NCBI GenBank assembly: GCA_023412855.1
Contig: JAEZRJ010000086.1
Location: forward strand, 62,001 to 126,000
Source: Bacillota bacterium
Lineage (GTDB): Bacteria; Bacillota; Clostridia; Lachnospirales; Lachnospiraceae
Reading direction: 5' to 3'
Length of the DNA stretch: 64,000 nucleotides
Shown here piece by piece: positions 39,517 through 48,477 of this stretch (its first letter is position 1; each line of letters opens with the position of its first letter). Position numbers and translations under genes: made by a program. The notes under the pieces were generated by a model. The model was not told the origin of the DNA. It searched no databases and saw only the letters and a list, made by a program, of their open reading frames with translations.

Positions 39517-41622
39517 ATGACGAGGGAAGAAGCGAAGGAGAAGGCAAAGAAGCTGGTTGCAGAAATGACGATAGAAGAGCGTGCCGGACAGTTAAGATAT
39601 AATGCACCAGCGATTCCGAGGTTAAATATACCTGCCTATAACTGGTGGGGCGAGGCGCTGCATGGAGTTGCACGCGCCGGTACGGCGACAGTTTTCCCAC
39701 AGGCGATCGGTATGGCTGCGGCCTTTGATGAAGAGCTGATATACCAAATTGCCGATTGTACGGCAACAGAAGGCAGGGCAAAATATAATGAATATTCTGC
39801 TCACGGCGACAGAGATATTTATAAAGGACTTACCTTTTGGTCACCTAATGTGAATATTTTTCGAGACCCCAGATGGGGAAGGGGACATGAGACTTACGGA
39901 GAAGATCCGTATTTGACTTCAAGGCTGGGAGTGGCTTTCGTTAAGGGCCTGCAGGGAGAGGGAGAGGTAATAAAAGCGGCGGCTTGTGCGAAACACTATG
40001 CGGTTCACTCCGGTCCTGAAGAGTTGCGGCATGAATTCAATGCCCTGGCTACGCCCAAGGATTTGGAAGAGACTTATCTTCCCGCGTTTGAAGCGCTTGT
40101 AAGGGAAGCGGGTGTGGAAGCGGTAATGGGAGCTTATAACCGTGTGAACGGAGAGCCTTGCTGTGCGAATAAGATGTTGATGCAGGATATTCTTCGCGGC
40201 AAATGGGGATTCGAAGGACATTATGTCTCAGACTGCTGGGCACTTAAAGATTTTCATGAACATCATATGGTTACATCGTCGGCGAAGGAATCTGCGGCAA
40301 TGGCATTAAATGCGGGCTGTGATCTCAATTGCGGAAATGTATATCTGCATATTTTAAAAGCTTTGCAAGACGGACTTGTAACAGAAGAGGCAATCACCGG
40401 GGCCGCTGTTCGATTATTCACTACTCGTTATCTCCTTGGATTATTTGAAAAGACCGAATACGATGAAATACCGTTCGAAAAGGTAGAATGCAATGAACAT
40501 CTGGCGCTTGCGGATAAAATAACGAGGGAAAGTATCGTTATGTTGAAAAATGATGGAATTTTACCATTGGCTGTGGATAAGTTGAAGACCATCGGAGTAA
40601 TCGGTCCTAATGCAAACAGCAGAAAAGCGCTGATTGGCAATTATCATGGAACTTCCTCGAGATATATCACAGTATTGGAGGGAATTCAGGATTATGTGAA
40701 GGATAAAGTCCGTATTCTATATTCGGAGGGCTGTCAGCTATCGGAGGACAGGGCGGAAAAGCTAGCCTTTGCCAAGGATCGGCTGGCTGAGGCAATGACT
40801 GTGGCGGAGCATAGCGATGTCGTTATTCTTTGTCTTGGATTGGACGAAACGTTAGAGGGGGAAGAAGGAGATACCGGAAACAGCTATGCTTCCGGGGATA
40901 AAGAGGATTTAAAACTTCCAAAGCCGCAGAGGGACTTAATAGAGGCAGTGGAAAAAACGGGGAAACCGGTAGTGTTTTGTCTGATGTCAGGAAGCGCTAT
41001 CGATTTAAGTTTTCCTGCCGGTCATTTTAATGCGGTATTGCAGTTATGGTATCCCGGCGCCCGCGGAGGAAAAAGCGCTGCCGATATTATATTTGGAGAA
41101 ACGTCTCCTTCCGGCAAGCTTCCCGTAACCTTTTATGAAAGCTTGGAGGAGCTTCCTGAATTTACGGATTATGGCATGAAGGGAAGAACATATCGTTATA
41201 TGGAGAAAAAAGCACAATTCCCGTTTGGTTTCGGGCTGACCTATGGAAAGGTACAGGTGATGGGAATCGAACGAAAGGAAGCCGGTAAAAACGATATCTG
41301 CGTCGAAGTTACGGCAAAAAATCAGGGAACTGCGGATACGGACGATGTAATTCAGATTTATGTAAAAAACAGAGATTCAAAATTTGCGGTTAGAAATCCT
41401 GCCTTGTGTGCTTTTAAAAGGGTGCATATAAAGGCGGGGGAAACGTTGAAACAGAAGATGACTATCGATAGAAAGAGCTTTACCGTTGTTAACGATGAAG
41501 GAGAACGTTTCTATGACGGCAGCAACTATATTTTGTATGCGGGCATGAGCCAGCCGGACGCAAGAAGCGTGGAGCTGACGGGAATAAAGCCGGCAGAATT
41601 GGAAATACACATAGATTTTTGA
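39517..41622 (+). CDS. GH3 beta-xylosidase/beta-glucosidase
   Basis: This 701-residue family 3 glycosidase hydrolyses terminal beta-linked sugars from the non-reducing end. The TIM-barrel domain contains YNWWGEALHGVARAG, the family block FWSPNVNIFRDPRWGRGHET and the nucleophile aspartate in YVSDCWAL. The alpha/beta sandwich (about 330-560) and a C-terminal fibronectin-III-like domain follow. The YNEYSAHGDRDIYKGLTFW motif is more common in xylosidase-type GH3 enzymes. No signal peptide is visible, so it is cytoplasmic. As last gene of the importer operon it would split imported xylo-oligosaccharides alongside GH43. A terminator follows. Confidence 0.93.
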   Translation: MTREEAKEKAKKLVAEMTIEERAGQLRYNAPAIPRLNIPAYNWWGEALHGVARAGTATVFPQAIGMAAAFDEELIYQIADCTATEGRAKYNEYSAHGDRDIYKGLTFWSPNVNIFRDPRWGRGHETYGEDPYLTSRLGVAFVKGLQGEGEVIKAAACAKHYAVHSGPEELRHEFNALATPKDLEETYLPAFEALVREAGVEAVMGAYNRVNGEPCCANKMLMQDILRGKWGFEGHYVSDCWALKDFHEHHMVTSSAKESAAMALNAGCDLNCGNVYLHILKALQDGLVTEEAITGAAVRLFTTRYLLGLFEKTEYDEIPFEKVECNEHLALADKITRESIVMLKNDGILPLAVDKLKTIGVIGPNANSRKALIGNYHGTSSRYITVLEGIQDYVKDKVRILYSEGCQLSEDRAEKLAFAKDRLAEAMTVAEHSDVVILCLGLDETLEGEEGDTGNSYASGDKEDLKLPKPQRDLIEAVEKTGKPVVFCLMSGSAIDLSFPAGHFNAVLQLWYPGARGGKSAADIIFGETSPSGKLPVTFYESLEELPEFTDYGMKGRTYRYMEKKAQFPFGFGLTYGKVQVMGIERKEAGKNDICVEVTAKNQGTADTDDVIQIYVKNRDSKFAVRNPALCAFKRVHIKAGETLKQKMTIDRKSFTVVNDEGERFYDGSNYILYAGMSQPDARSVELTGIKPAELEIHIDF

Positions 41623-41641
41623 TTAGAAAATTAATTGGAAA

Positions 41642-41687
41642 AGCAGTTGGCCTTCCTGATACACCGGAAAGGTTAGCTGCTTTTTTT
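41642..41687 (+). terminator. Terminator after the GH3 gene
   Basis: AGCAGTTGGCCTTCC (41642-41656) pairs with GGAAAGGTTAGCTGCT (from 41666) through a stem with wobble pairs and a small bulge, followed by TTTTTTT. Confidence 0.85.
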
Positions 41688-41702
41688 GCATCGGATAAAT
41701 GA

Positions 41703-41815
41703 TGTGCAGTTATGCGCGAACAAAAGCTGTACTGCCGAAGCGCCTAGCTGCGAGGGTCTATGAAGCACACTTTCATTTTTTAACAGAAAAGTGCTTCTAT
41801 TAAAGAAAACAGATG
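41703..41815 (-). repeat. Fourth copy of the structured intergenic repeat (inverted, diverged)
   Basis: Read on the minus strand, this copy has the terminal hairpin TTTAATAG with CTGTTAAA (one U-G wobble). After it come GAAAGTGTGCTT, a CTCGCAGC core, GGCAGTACAGCTTTTGTTC and a GCACATC end. The hairpin comes before the arm. The copy therefore spans the end of one unit and the beginning of the next, like the junction in the 5446-5675 tandem. It lies downstream of the GH3 terminator, in a gene-free gap that continues AT-rich and featureless to 42025. Confidence 0.65.
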
Positions 41816-42025
41816 TCTGAAGTTATATGTAATGTATAAAATGGTATTAAAATATAATATTTTCACGGAATATTAATAGAATAATATATTAAAAAGGATT
41901 TCAATATTTTCTAAGTCGATATATAATAAAAGTATATATAGAGTATATTTAGAATATATTCGAAGCCTGCCAGGCGGAACCATTTATTATACACATTTGT
42001 CATAACACATAAGAAAGAACGGAAA

Positions 42026-42331
42026 ATGAGAAAGCAGCTAGAGGGACAGATAAATCTCTTCGATATTTTTACTTCTGAGGAATCGGAGAAACCACAAAAA
42101 TCAGAGGAAGTAAAAAAAGACGGCAAGCAATATTTCGAAGAATGTAAAGTGTGCTGGTGCTCCGATTGCAGACACAATGCGGTGAACGAAGGGGTTCCAA
42201 GAGAGTTCATGGGAGAGTACAAGCCCTGTCCGTCGTGTACATTCTGCACAGATAAAGGTAAAGCAGATCCTTGTGAAATCGGTTCTTATGACAACGGGTG
42301 TAAGGTTCGCTCGGAGGAAGAAGGAATTTAG
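42026..42331 (+). CDS. Cysteine-rich small protein of unknown function
   Basis: This 101-residue protein is not recognised. The N-terminus (GQINLFDIF) is followed by a charged linker. The second half has about eight cysteines, including CKVCWCSDCRH, CPSCTFC and two later single cysteines, spaced as for one or two metal sites. No membrane segment or signal peptide is visible. The ribosome site is weak (AACGGAAA). It stands alone, 78 nt before fructokinase. Confidence 0.62.
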   Translation: MRKQLEGQINLFDIFTSEESEKPQKSEEVKKDGKQYFEECKVCWCSDCRHNAVNEGVPREFMGEYKPCPSCTFCTDKGKADPCEIGSYDNGCKVRSEEEGI

Positions 42332-42409
42332 TGGCAGCAGTCTGCCAGAGAGGCTTTGGAAGTTTCAGAAATTATTTAAAAGCGCAATGCGGCAAAAGGA
42401 GAAGACGAG

Positions 42410-43375
42410 ATGAAAAAGGAATTTGATGTAGTTGCATTAGGGGAATTGCTGATTGACTTTACGGATAACGGAGTGAGCGAGCAGGGAAATACAATATTCG
42501 AAGCCAACCCGGGCGGAGCTCCGTGCAATGTACTGGCTATGCTTCAGAAATTAGGCGATCGCACTGCGTTTATCGGAAAGGTCGGAGAAGATATATTCGG
42601 AACGAAATTAAAGGGAGTTCTGGAGGAAGTAGGAATCGATACCACCGGTTTGATTGTGGATAAAGATGCAAGGACAACCTTGGCATTTGTCCAGACTTTT
42701 GAAGACGGGGACAGAGATTTTTCTTTTTACCGTAATCCCGGTGCGGATATGCTGCTGACGGAAGACGAGATAGATGAGAAGCTGATCAAGCATAGTGAGA
42801 TTTTCCACTTCGGCACCTTGTCCATGACTCATAAAGGGGTTCGTAAGGCGACCAAAAAAGCAATCAAGATGGCGAAGGAGCACGGCGCGCTGATTTCCTT
42901 CGATCCTAATTTGCGCCCGCCTCTTTGGGAGTCTTTGGAGGAAGCCAAGGATCAGGTGGCGTACGGACTTGGGAAATGCGATATTTTGAAAATATCCGAC
43001 AACGAGATTCAGTGGTTTACCGGAGAAGAGGATTATGATAAGGGCATAGAGAAGCTGCGGAAGGAATACGGCATTCCTTTGATCGTACTGTCTATGGGAA
43101 AAGACGGAAGCAGAGCCTATTATAAGGATATCAAGGTGGATAAGCCCGCTTTTGTTCAGGAAAAGACAATAGAGACCACGGGCGCAGGAGATACTTTCGG
43201 CGGCTGTTGTCTGCACCATATATTGAAATATGGTATCGATAATCTGGATGAAGAGAAGCTGGATGAGATGCTCACCTTTGCCAACGCTGCCGCATCTATC
43301 GTTACGACAAGGAAGGGTGCTCTGCGCGTAATGCCTGCAAAGAATGAGGTAGAAGAGTTTATCAGAACCTATTAA
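42410..43375 (+). CDS. PfkB-family fructokinase
   Basis: The 321-residue sugar kinase phosphorylates a keto-sugar, most likely fructose, with ATP. PfkB motifs are NPGGAPCNVLAMLQKLG near residue 36, the FIGKVGEDIFG signature, and the C-terminal TTGAGDTFGGCC with the catalytic aspartate. The start has AAAAGGAG upstream. It precedes glgX by 37 nt, so the two may be co-transcribed and link sugar entry with glycogen turnover. Ketohexose specificity is inferred from overall resemblance to ScrK-type enzymes. Confidence 0.88.
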   Translation: MKKEFDVVALGELLIDFTDNGVSEQGNTIFEANPGGAPCNVLAMLQKLGDRTAFIGKVGEDIFGTKLKGVLEEVGIDTTGLIVDKDARTTLAFVQTFEDGDRDFSFYRNPGADMLLTEDEIDEKLIKHSEIFHFGTLSMTHKGVRKATKKAIKMAKEHGALISFDPNLRPPLWESLEEAKDQVAYGLGKCDILKISDNEIQWFTGEEDYDKGIEKLRKEYGIPLIVLSMGKDGSRAYYKDIKVDKPAFVQEKTIETTGAGDTFGGCCLHHILKYGIDNLDEEKLDEMLTFANAAASIVTTRKGALRVMPAKNEVEEFIRTY

Positions 43376-43412
43376 GCGTTGCTCACCGGATAATCAGGCT
43401 TGGAGGACAAGA

Positions 43413-45533
43413 ATGGAAGAAAATAAAATTATTTCTCCGCTAAGCAGCATTCATATGGTTCCGATGGACATAATAGACGGTTTTCAAGTGAGGCCTGGAA
43501 TGTACGAAGTTAATGGGGCAATGGCGATTCCCTGCGGCGTTAATTTTACAGTACATTCCTTCGGCGCCACCTCCTGCGAGCTGCTTTTGTTTAAGAGGAT
43601 GGAAGAGAAGCCCTATGCGGTACTGAGATTTCCCGAAAATTACAAGATAGGAAAAGTATACTCGATGATCGTGTTCGGGCTGAAGATTGAGGAATTCGAG
43701 TATGCTTATCGCTTGGACGGACCATATAATCCCCGGAAGGGATTGCTGTTTGATAAAAATAAATGCTTGTTAGATATATATGCAAAGGCGGTTACCGGGC
43801 AGAGCGTATGGGGAATGGAAAAAAAAGAGACGGTCTGTTACAAGGCCCGCGTAGTAAAGGATGATTTTGACTGGAGAAACAACAGGCGGCCTTTAATACC
43901 TATGGCGGATTTGATCATATATGAAATGCACATCCGGGGATTTACCTTTCACAAATCTTCAGGCGTGAAATATCCGGGAACCTTTGAAGGTCTAAGAGAA
44001 AAGATACCTTATTTGAAGGAGCTTGGGATAAACGCCGTTGAGCTAATGCCTATCTTTGAATTCGACGAAATGTCCGATTACCGGGAAGTAGATGGAAAGC
44101 CGTTAGTTAATTACTGGGGGTATAATACTGTCAGTTTTTTTGCTCCGAATACGAGTTATACAGGAAATATTGAGTATAACAGAGAGGGTACGGAGCTTAA
44201 GGAGCTTATAAAGGAATTGAACGACAACGGTATCGAATGCTTTCTCGATGTGGTTTTTAACCATACGGCAGAGGGTAATGAGCAGGGACCGTTTTTTTCT
44301 TTCAAAGGATTCGACAATAATATTTATTACATGCTTACCCCGGAGGGATATTACTATAATTTCAGCGGGTGCGGAAACACGCTGAATTGCAATCATCCTA
44401 TCGTGCAGCAGATGATACTGGAATGCCTGCGGTATTGGGTAACGGCATATCATATCGATGGCTTTCGTTTCGATTTGGCCAGTATATTAGGGCGTAACGA
44501 GGACGGCTCTCCGATGAGTAAGCCGCCTCTGCTGCAAAGCCTTGCTTTCGACCCTATTCTTGGGAATGTGAAGCTTATCGCGGAGGCGTGGGATGCGGGA
44601 GGCCTTTATCAGGTAGGCAGCTTTCCAGCATGGAACCGCTGGGCGGAGTGGAATGGCAGATATCGGGATGACATGCGCAATTTCTTAAAGGGCGATTATA
44701 GCATGGCGGATATTGCGGCGCAGCGAATCGCCGGGTCCAAGGATTTGTATCTTCCGGAATTCAGGGGAACCAATGCATCGGTAAACTTTCTGACCTGCCA
44801 CGACGGCTTTACGCTATGGGATTTATATTCCTACAATATGAAACATAATGAAGCTAATGGATGGAATAATACGGATGGAACTGACGATAACAGAAGCTGG
44901 AACTGCGGAGCGGAAGGAGAGACAGAGGATTACGAAATTCTCGCATTACGAAGAAAAATGATTAAAAATGCGGCAGCAGTCCTTATGCTAAGCCGCGGAA
45001 CCCCGATGTTCCTGGCAGGAGATGAATTCGGAAATACTCAGTATGGAAATAATAATGCTTATTGTCAAGATAATGAGACCTCGTGGCTCAACTGGGATAT
45101 GTTGGAGAAGAATAGAGATATCTATGAGTTTTTTAAATATATGATTCAGTTCAGAAAGAAACATGTCGTTATTCGCAAGTTTTCCGGGCGCTGCTCCTTA
45201 AATTTTCCGGAGATTCAGGTGATGGAGCCGGAAGAGAGTCTTAAGGTACTGCGTATTGTTTATGCAGGACGAAGTGCTCAGGGCAGTATAGATGAAAAAG
45301 ATGATATAGTGTGTCTGGCAATCAATGTATTCTGGGAAGAGCAGGAATTCTGGCTGCCGGGATTAACTGCCGATATGGGATGGTTTGTGGCTGCGGATAC
45401 GGGATTGAAGTATCTTGCGGATGGTATCCCTCAGTCGGAGGAGGATATGCCGGAGATAACTTGCGGAAGGATACGGATGATGCCTCGTTCGGTATGCGTG
45501 TTTGTGGGGAAAGAGAGTGATTTATTATTGTGA
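43413..45533 (+). CDS. glgX: Glycogen debranching enzyme (GlgX/isoamylase type, GH13)
   Basis: This 706-residue GH13 enzyme cleaves alpha-1,6 branches in glycogen or limit dextrins. An N-terminal CBM48-like domain (about 1-145) comes first. The barrel follows with conserved regions DVVFNHTAEGNE, GFRFDLASILG (catalytic nucleophile Asp), AEAWDAGGLY (acid Glu) and FLTCHDGFTL. The C-terminal beta domain closes the protein. NEANGWNNTDGTDDNRSWNC is typical of GlgX/TreX-type debranching enzymes. The start has GGAGG 6 nt upstream. No signal peptide is present. The next features downstream are a long inverted repeat and no clear terminator. Confidence 0.94.
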   Translation: MEENKIISPLSSIHMVPMDIIDGFQVRPGMYEVNGAMAIPCGVNFTVHSFGATSCELLLFKRMEEKPYAVLRFPENYKIGKVYSMIVFGLKIEEFEYAYRLDGPYNPRKGLLFDKNKCLLDIYAKAVTGQSVWGMEKKETVCYKARVVKDDFDWRNNRRPLIPMADLIIYEMHIRGFTFHKSSGVKYPGTFEGLREKIPYLKELGINAVELMPIFEFDEMSDYREVDGKPLVNYWGYNTVSFFAPNTSYTGNIEYNREGTELKELIKELNDNGIECFLDVVFNHTAEGNEQGPFFSFKGFDNNIYYMLTPEGYYYNFSGCGNTLNCNHPIVQQMILECLRYWVTAYHIDGFRFDLASILGRNEDGSPMSKPPLLQSLAFDPILGNVKLIAEAWDAGGLYQVGSFPAWNRWAEWNGRYRDDMRNFLKGDYSMADIAAQRIAGSKDLYLPEFRGTNASVNFLTCHDGFTLWDLYSYNMKHNEANGWNNTDGTDDNRSWNCGAEGETEDYEILALRRKMIKNAAAVLMLSRGTPMFLAGDEFGNTQYGNNNAYCQDNETSWLNWDMLEKNRDIYEFFKYMIQFRKKHVVIRKFSGRCSLNFPEIQVMEPEESLKVLRIVYAGRSAQGSIDEKDDIVCLAINVFWEEQEFWLPGLTADMGWFVAADTGLKYLADGIPQSEEDMPEITCGRIRMMPRSVCVFVGKESDLLL

Positions 45534-45574
45534 AATTGGGGAATGTGAGGTTTCTTGGGGTGGTGGGGGTTGTG

Positions 45575-45730
45575 AGGGAAGGAAGCGTATGGAATGTGTT
45601 TCCGGCTCTGAAATGCTGAACACTTCGGTGAGCCAGGGCAGGAATTCTTTCAGCAGAGGCTGAAAGAATTCCTATGTCTCGCCTCCGTAGCACTAATCGC
45701 CGGAAACACATTCCATACGCTTCCTTCCTT
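45575..45730. repeat. 156-nt nested inverted repeat (cruciform-forming element)
   Basis: The outer arms, 45577-45605 and 45700-45728, are perfect 29-bp reverse complements beginning GGAAGGAAGCGTATGG. One A-T and one G-T pair can extend them. Inside, AGGAATTCTTTCAGC (45640-45654) pairs perfectly with GCTGAAAGAATTCCT (45659-45673) around a 4-nt AGAG loop. The element has no coding frame and no flanking transposase. It could be a miniature transposable element or a structured RNA. It lies 42 nt after glgX. Confidence 0.88.
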
Positions 45731-46078
45731 GCCAAGTTTTACGAAGGGTGTGAAACGGTAATGTTGTGAGATTTCGCAAGTAATAAATGGCGGGATGGTG
45801 AGGAAAGAGCGGAAGGGCTGCTTTTTGATATCGAAGCCTTTAGCGATTTCACTTATAGATGTAGAAAATTGGTATTACAGTTGTTCTGATATTTTGGATA
45901 TTTACCGGATAGATAATATCTTTTATTTCTAGTAACCCATGCTTCTATGCCGGAAGTATCAAACAAAGGTATGGATGAATGAGAAGAATCAATTACCTGG
46001 CATAGGGGTTCAGTCAGATTCATAGAATAATTTTTATTGAATATGTAACTATAAATTTATTATAGGACGAGGGGAAGG
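45731..46078. other. Spacer between the inverted repeat and the CPBP gene
   Basis: About 350 nt without a supported gene. TTGAAT (46037-46042) and TATTAT (46058-46063) could form a promoter, but the 15-nt spacing is short. Nothing else stands out. Confidence 0.35.
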
Positions 46079-46708
46079 ATGAAGGAACAAGTAAAAGTTG
46101 CAATTACTCCAGTTTTTATTATATTGATTGGTTTTTTTACTGCATTATTGTTCAATCATTATATCGGCGCTTGGGCATTTATGCCATTGGCTATTGTATA
46201 CTGGGTAGTTCTTGGTATCTTTGGTAAAGTGGATAAGGTAAGCCTGAAAAGGGCCTTTGTAAAATCCGGGCAGCACCGCTGCTTTAATATTTTAGCATAT
46301 ATTCCTTGTATATTTTGTATTGTTGCTTTTGTGTGGGGACTTCAATTTATAATACTTGATCCACTTTTTATTATGCTTTCCTTTGTTTTTGTTATTGTGA
46401 ATCCTGTAATGGAGGAGCTTTTTTGGCGGCAATATCTGTTGGAACGGCTGAAGTGGAAAAATTGGGTAAAAATTATATACAGTACTATTTTATTCTCGCT
46501 GAGCCACCCTCTTATGTGGGGTATTTTTTCTGTTACGATAAGAAGTAAGATCATGGTCATGCCCTTACTGATTATGGGGATATTATGGGGAAGTGTATAT
46601 CTGAAAACAAAAACGCTGCGTCATTGTATTATTGCCCACTCGATTGTGGATGTTCTCAACCTTTCTGTGTGGGTATTTTTAAACATATACATACCACCTG
46701 TGGTATAG
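46079..46708 (+). CDS. CPBP-family intramembrane metalloprotease
   Basis: This 209-residue membrane protein has several hydrophobic segments and the CPBP (Abi) motifs. These are the EELFWR glutamate pair and arginine near residue 117, the histidine in SLSHPLMWG, and the late histidine in IIAHSIVDVLN. Family members include CAAX prenyl endopeptidases and immunity or maturation proteases for bacteriocins. No bacteriocin gene is visible here, so the substrate is unknown. The start has GGGGAAGG upstream. It ends 40 nt before the S1-domain gene. Confidence 0.87.
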   Translation: MKEQVKVAITPVFIILIGFFTALLFNHYIGAWAFMPLAIVYWVVLGIFGKVDKVSLKRAFVKSGQHRCFNILAYIPCIFCIVAFVWGLQFIILDPLFIMLSFVFVIVNPVMEELFWRQYLLERLKWKNWVKIIYSTILFSLSHPLMWGIFSVTIRSKIMVMPLLIMGILWGSVYLKTKTLRHCIIAHSIVDVLNLSVWVFLNIYIPPVV

Positions 46709-46748
46709 GCAATTACCTGGTTAAAAATAAAATAAAAGGAGAAAGATT

Positions 46749-47738
46749 ATGGAAAAAGATTTACTGGAAAAAGACACGCTGGACAGAGACATCGGAACTT
46801 CCACGGAGGCGGCTGCAGAAAATGAAGTCGGCACTCAGGAGACGATGGAAGATTACAGCAGAGAGCTGGAGGCTTCTTTCAGGAAGATCGGGGAAGGGGA
46901 AATCATATCCGGTACGGTAATTTCTGTGGATGAGGAGGAAGTAATTCTGGATTTGAATTATTTCGCTCAAGGTGTTATTAAGGCGGAGGATATGAGCAAT
47001 GATCCGAAGTTCAATATCCTGGAGGAAGTGAAGATCGGTTCAGTGATTGAGGCCACTGTGGTTAGGACGGATGATGGGGCAGGAAATATCCAGCTTTCTT
47101 GTAAGGAAGCGAAAGATATTTTATCGTGGGACATTTTGAAGAAGTATCTGGATGAGGAGAAGGAAATTGCGGTGAAGGTGAGCGAGGTGGTAAACGGCGG
47201 GGTTATCGCTTATGCCGAAGGAATCAGGGGATTTATTCCCGCTTCTCAGTTATCTCTTACTTATGTGGAGGATTTAGAGCCGTGGAAGGATAAACAGCTT
47301 ACGGTGAAGGTCATTACGGTGGATGAAGAAAAAAAGAAGCTGGTTCTGTCGGCGAAGGCGGTGGAGAAGCAGAAGGCGGAGACTGAGATCAATCATAGGA
47401 TTTCTATGCTGGTGCCGGGCACGGTGTTAGAGGGAACGGTGGAATCTTTGATGCCTTACGGCGCGTTTGTCGCCCTTACAGATGGGTTAAGCGGCTTGGT
47501 GCATATTTCTCAGATTTCTGCTAAAAGGATTAAAAAGCCTTCAGAGGTGCTGACGGTAGGAGATAAGGTTAAGGTTAAAGTACTCAATACGAATGATCAT
47601 AAGATCAGCTTGAGTATAAAGGCTGTGGAAGAGGATTCCAGACCGGATGAAATGGAAGAGAAAGAAGCCGCGGAATATAGCTCTAACGAGGAAATCGGCA
47701 CGTCTCTCGGAGATTTATTTAAGAAACTGAAGCTTTAA
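46749..47738 (+). CDS. S1-domain RNA-binding protein (ribosomal S1-like)
   Basis: The 329-residue protein contains three S1 domains. They lie at about 50-125 (GEIISGTVISVDEEEVILDL), 135-205 (GGVIAYAEGIRGFIPASQLS) and 225-300 (GTVESLMPYGAFVALTDGLS). The N-terminus is acidic, and the tail ends SLGDLFKKLKL. Canonical S1 has more domains; this short form is usual in Clostridia, where it may be fused to IspH, but no IspH part is present here. It probably binds mRNA at the ribosome. AAAAGGAG precedes the ATG, and a tRNA-editing gene follows 45 nt later. Confidence 0.9.
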   Translation: MEKDLLEKDTLDRDIGTSTEAAAENEVGTQETMEDYSRELEASFRKIGEGEIISGTVISVDEEEVILDLNYFAQGVIKAEDMSNDPKFNILEEVKIGSVIEATVVRTDDGAGNIQLSCKEAKDILSWDILKKYLDEEKEIAVKVSEVVNGGVIAYAEGIRGFIPASQLSLTYVEDLEPWKDKQLTVKVITVDEEKKKLVLSAKAVEKQKAETEINHRISMLVPGTVLEGTVESLMPYGAFVALTDGLSGLVHISQISAKRIKKPSEVLTVGDKVKVKVLNTNDHKISLSIKAVEEDSRPDEMEEKEAAEYSSNEEIGTSLGDLFKKLKL

Positions 47739-47783
47739 GCAAGAACGAAAGAAACAAAATAAACAAGGGAAGTAAAATAAGAA

Positions 47784-48254
47784 ATGCCAGTAGAAAATGT
47801 GAAAAAATATTTAAAATCCTTCGGACTGGATGATAAGGTTAAGGAATTCCAAGTATCCAGCGCGACGGTGGAGCTTGCGGCTGCGGCCGCAGGCGTTATT
47901 CCGGCGAGGATTGCCAAGACACTTTCCTTTAAAATAGGTGAAGGTGCTATATTGATCGTTACGTCGGGAGATGCCAAAGTAGATAATAAGAAATATAAGG
48001 CGATATTCGGCAAGAAGGCGAAGATGCTGACGCCGGAGGAGGTCATTGCCTATACGGGACATGCGGTAGGAGGCGTGTGCCCTTTTGATATCCCGGATGA
48101 AAGCGTTGAGGTTTATCTGGATGTTTCCATGAAGCGTTTTGAAACGGTTCTTCCCGCGGCGGGGAGTGCCAACAGTTGTGTGGTGCTGACCCCTGATGAG
48201 CTGGAAAAAGTGTCAAATTCCAAGGAATGGATTGATATCTGTACTTTAATCTAA
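47784..48254 (+). CDS. YbaK/EbsC-type aminoacyl-tRNA deacylase
   Basis: This 156-residue protein belongs to the YbaK/ProX editing family, which hydrolyses mischarged tRNAs such as Cys-tRNA(Pro) or Ala-tRNA(Pro). Visible family features are IAKTLSFKIG with the catalytic-pocket lysine region, GDAKVDNKKYKAIFGKKAKM, and the glycine motif GHAVGGVCPFDIP. It lacks the synthetase domains, so it acts as a free-standing editing factor. Specificity is not readable. It is followed by an operator-like palindrome and a terminator. Confidence 0.9.
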   Translation: MPVENVKKYLKSFGLDDKVKEFQVSSATVELAAAAAGVIPARIAKTLSFKIGEGAILIVTSGDAKVDNKKYKAIFGKKAKMLTPEEVIAYTGHAVGGVCPFDIPDESVEVYLDVSMKRFETVLPAAGSANSCVVLTPDELEKVSNSKEWIDICTLI

Positions 48255-48278
48255 ATTTTTCCATTTTTGTTGAAAATG

Positions 48279-48296
48279 AATAAAAACGTTTTTATT
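48279..48296. promoter_or_regulatory. LacI-type operator 1
   Basis: AATAAAAACGTTTTTATT is a perfect 18-bp palindrome. The same core recurs at 48403-48418 and 57797-57810, all near the genes of the second glycan locus. It lies 123 nt, centre to centre, upstream of operator 2, before the terminator of the preceding gene. Confidence 0.75.
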
Positions 48297-48298
48297 TT

Positions 48299-48330
48299 AC
48301 CCCTTTATTTTTGTTTTAAAGGGGTTTTTT
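48299..48330 (+). terminator. Terminator after the tRNA-editing gene
   Basis: ACCCCTTTA (48299-48307) pairs with TAAAGGGGT (48317-48325), a 9-bp stem followed by TTTTTT. It overlaps the region immediately after operator 1. Confidence 0.88.
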
Positions 48331-48362
48331 ATTGTATATAGTGCCAAAGATTATTTTGTATA

Positions 48363-48391
48363 TTGAATATTAAGACAAATCATAGTAGTAT
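48363..48391 (+). promoter_or_regulatory. Promoter of the second glycan locus
   Basis: TTGAAT (48363-48368) and TAGTAT (48386-48391) are 17 nt apart. Transcription would start near 48398, just before operator 2, so a bound repressor would block initiation or elongation. Confidence 0.6.
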
Positions 48392-48402
48392 TATGACATA
48401 AA

Positions 48403-48418
48403 ATAAAAACGTTTTTAT
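48403..48418. promoter_or_regulatory. LacI-type operator 2
   Basis: ATAAAAACGTTTTTAT is a perfect 16-bp palindrome just downstream of the predicted transcription start. It is probably bound by the LacI regulator encoded at 56.8 kb. The AACGTT core also resembles a CcpA (cre) site. Confidence 0.78.
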
Positions 48419-48477
48419 ATACATAAAGCGGGATGTTTTTTAGAATCGAAAACATATGGGATTTCAAGGAGGATTGT

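Noticed and set aside
45575..45730. Simple terminator of glgX
   Set aside because: The arms are far too long, enclose a second hairpin and lack a U-tract.
46079..46708. Bacteriocin immunity or phage-abortive gene
   Set aside because: The CPBP family includes such proteins, but no bacteriocin precursor, exporter or defence gene is adjacent.
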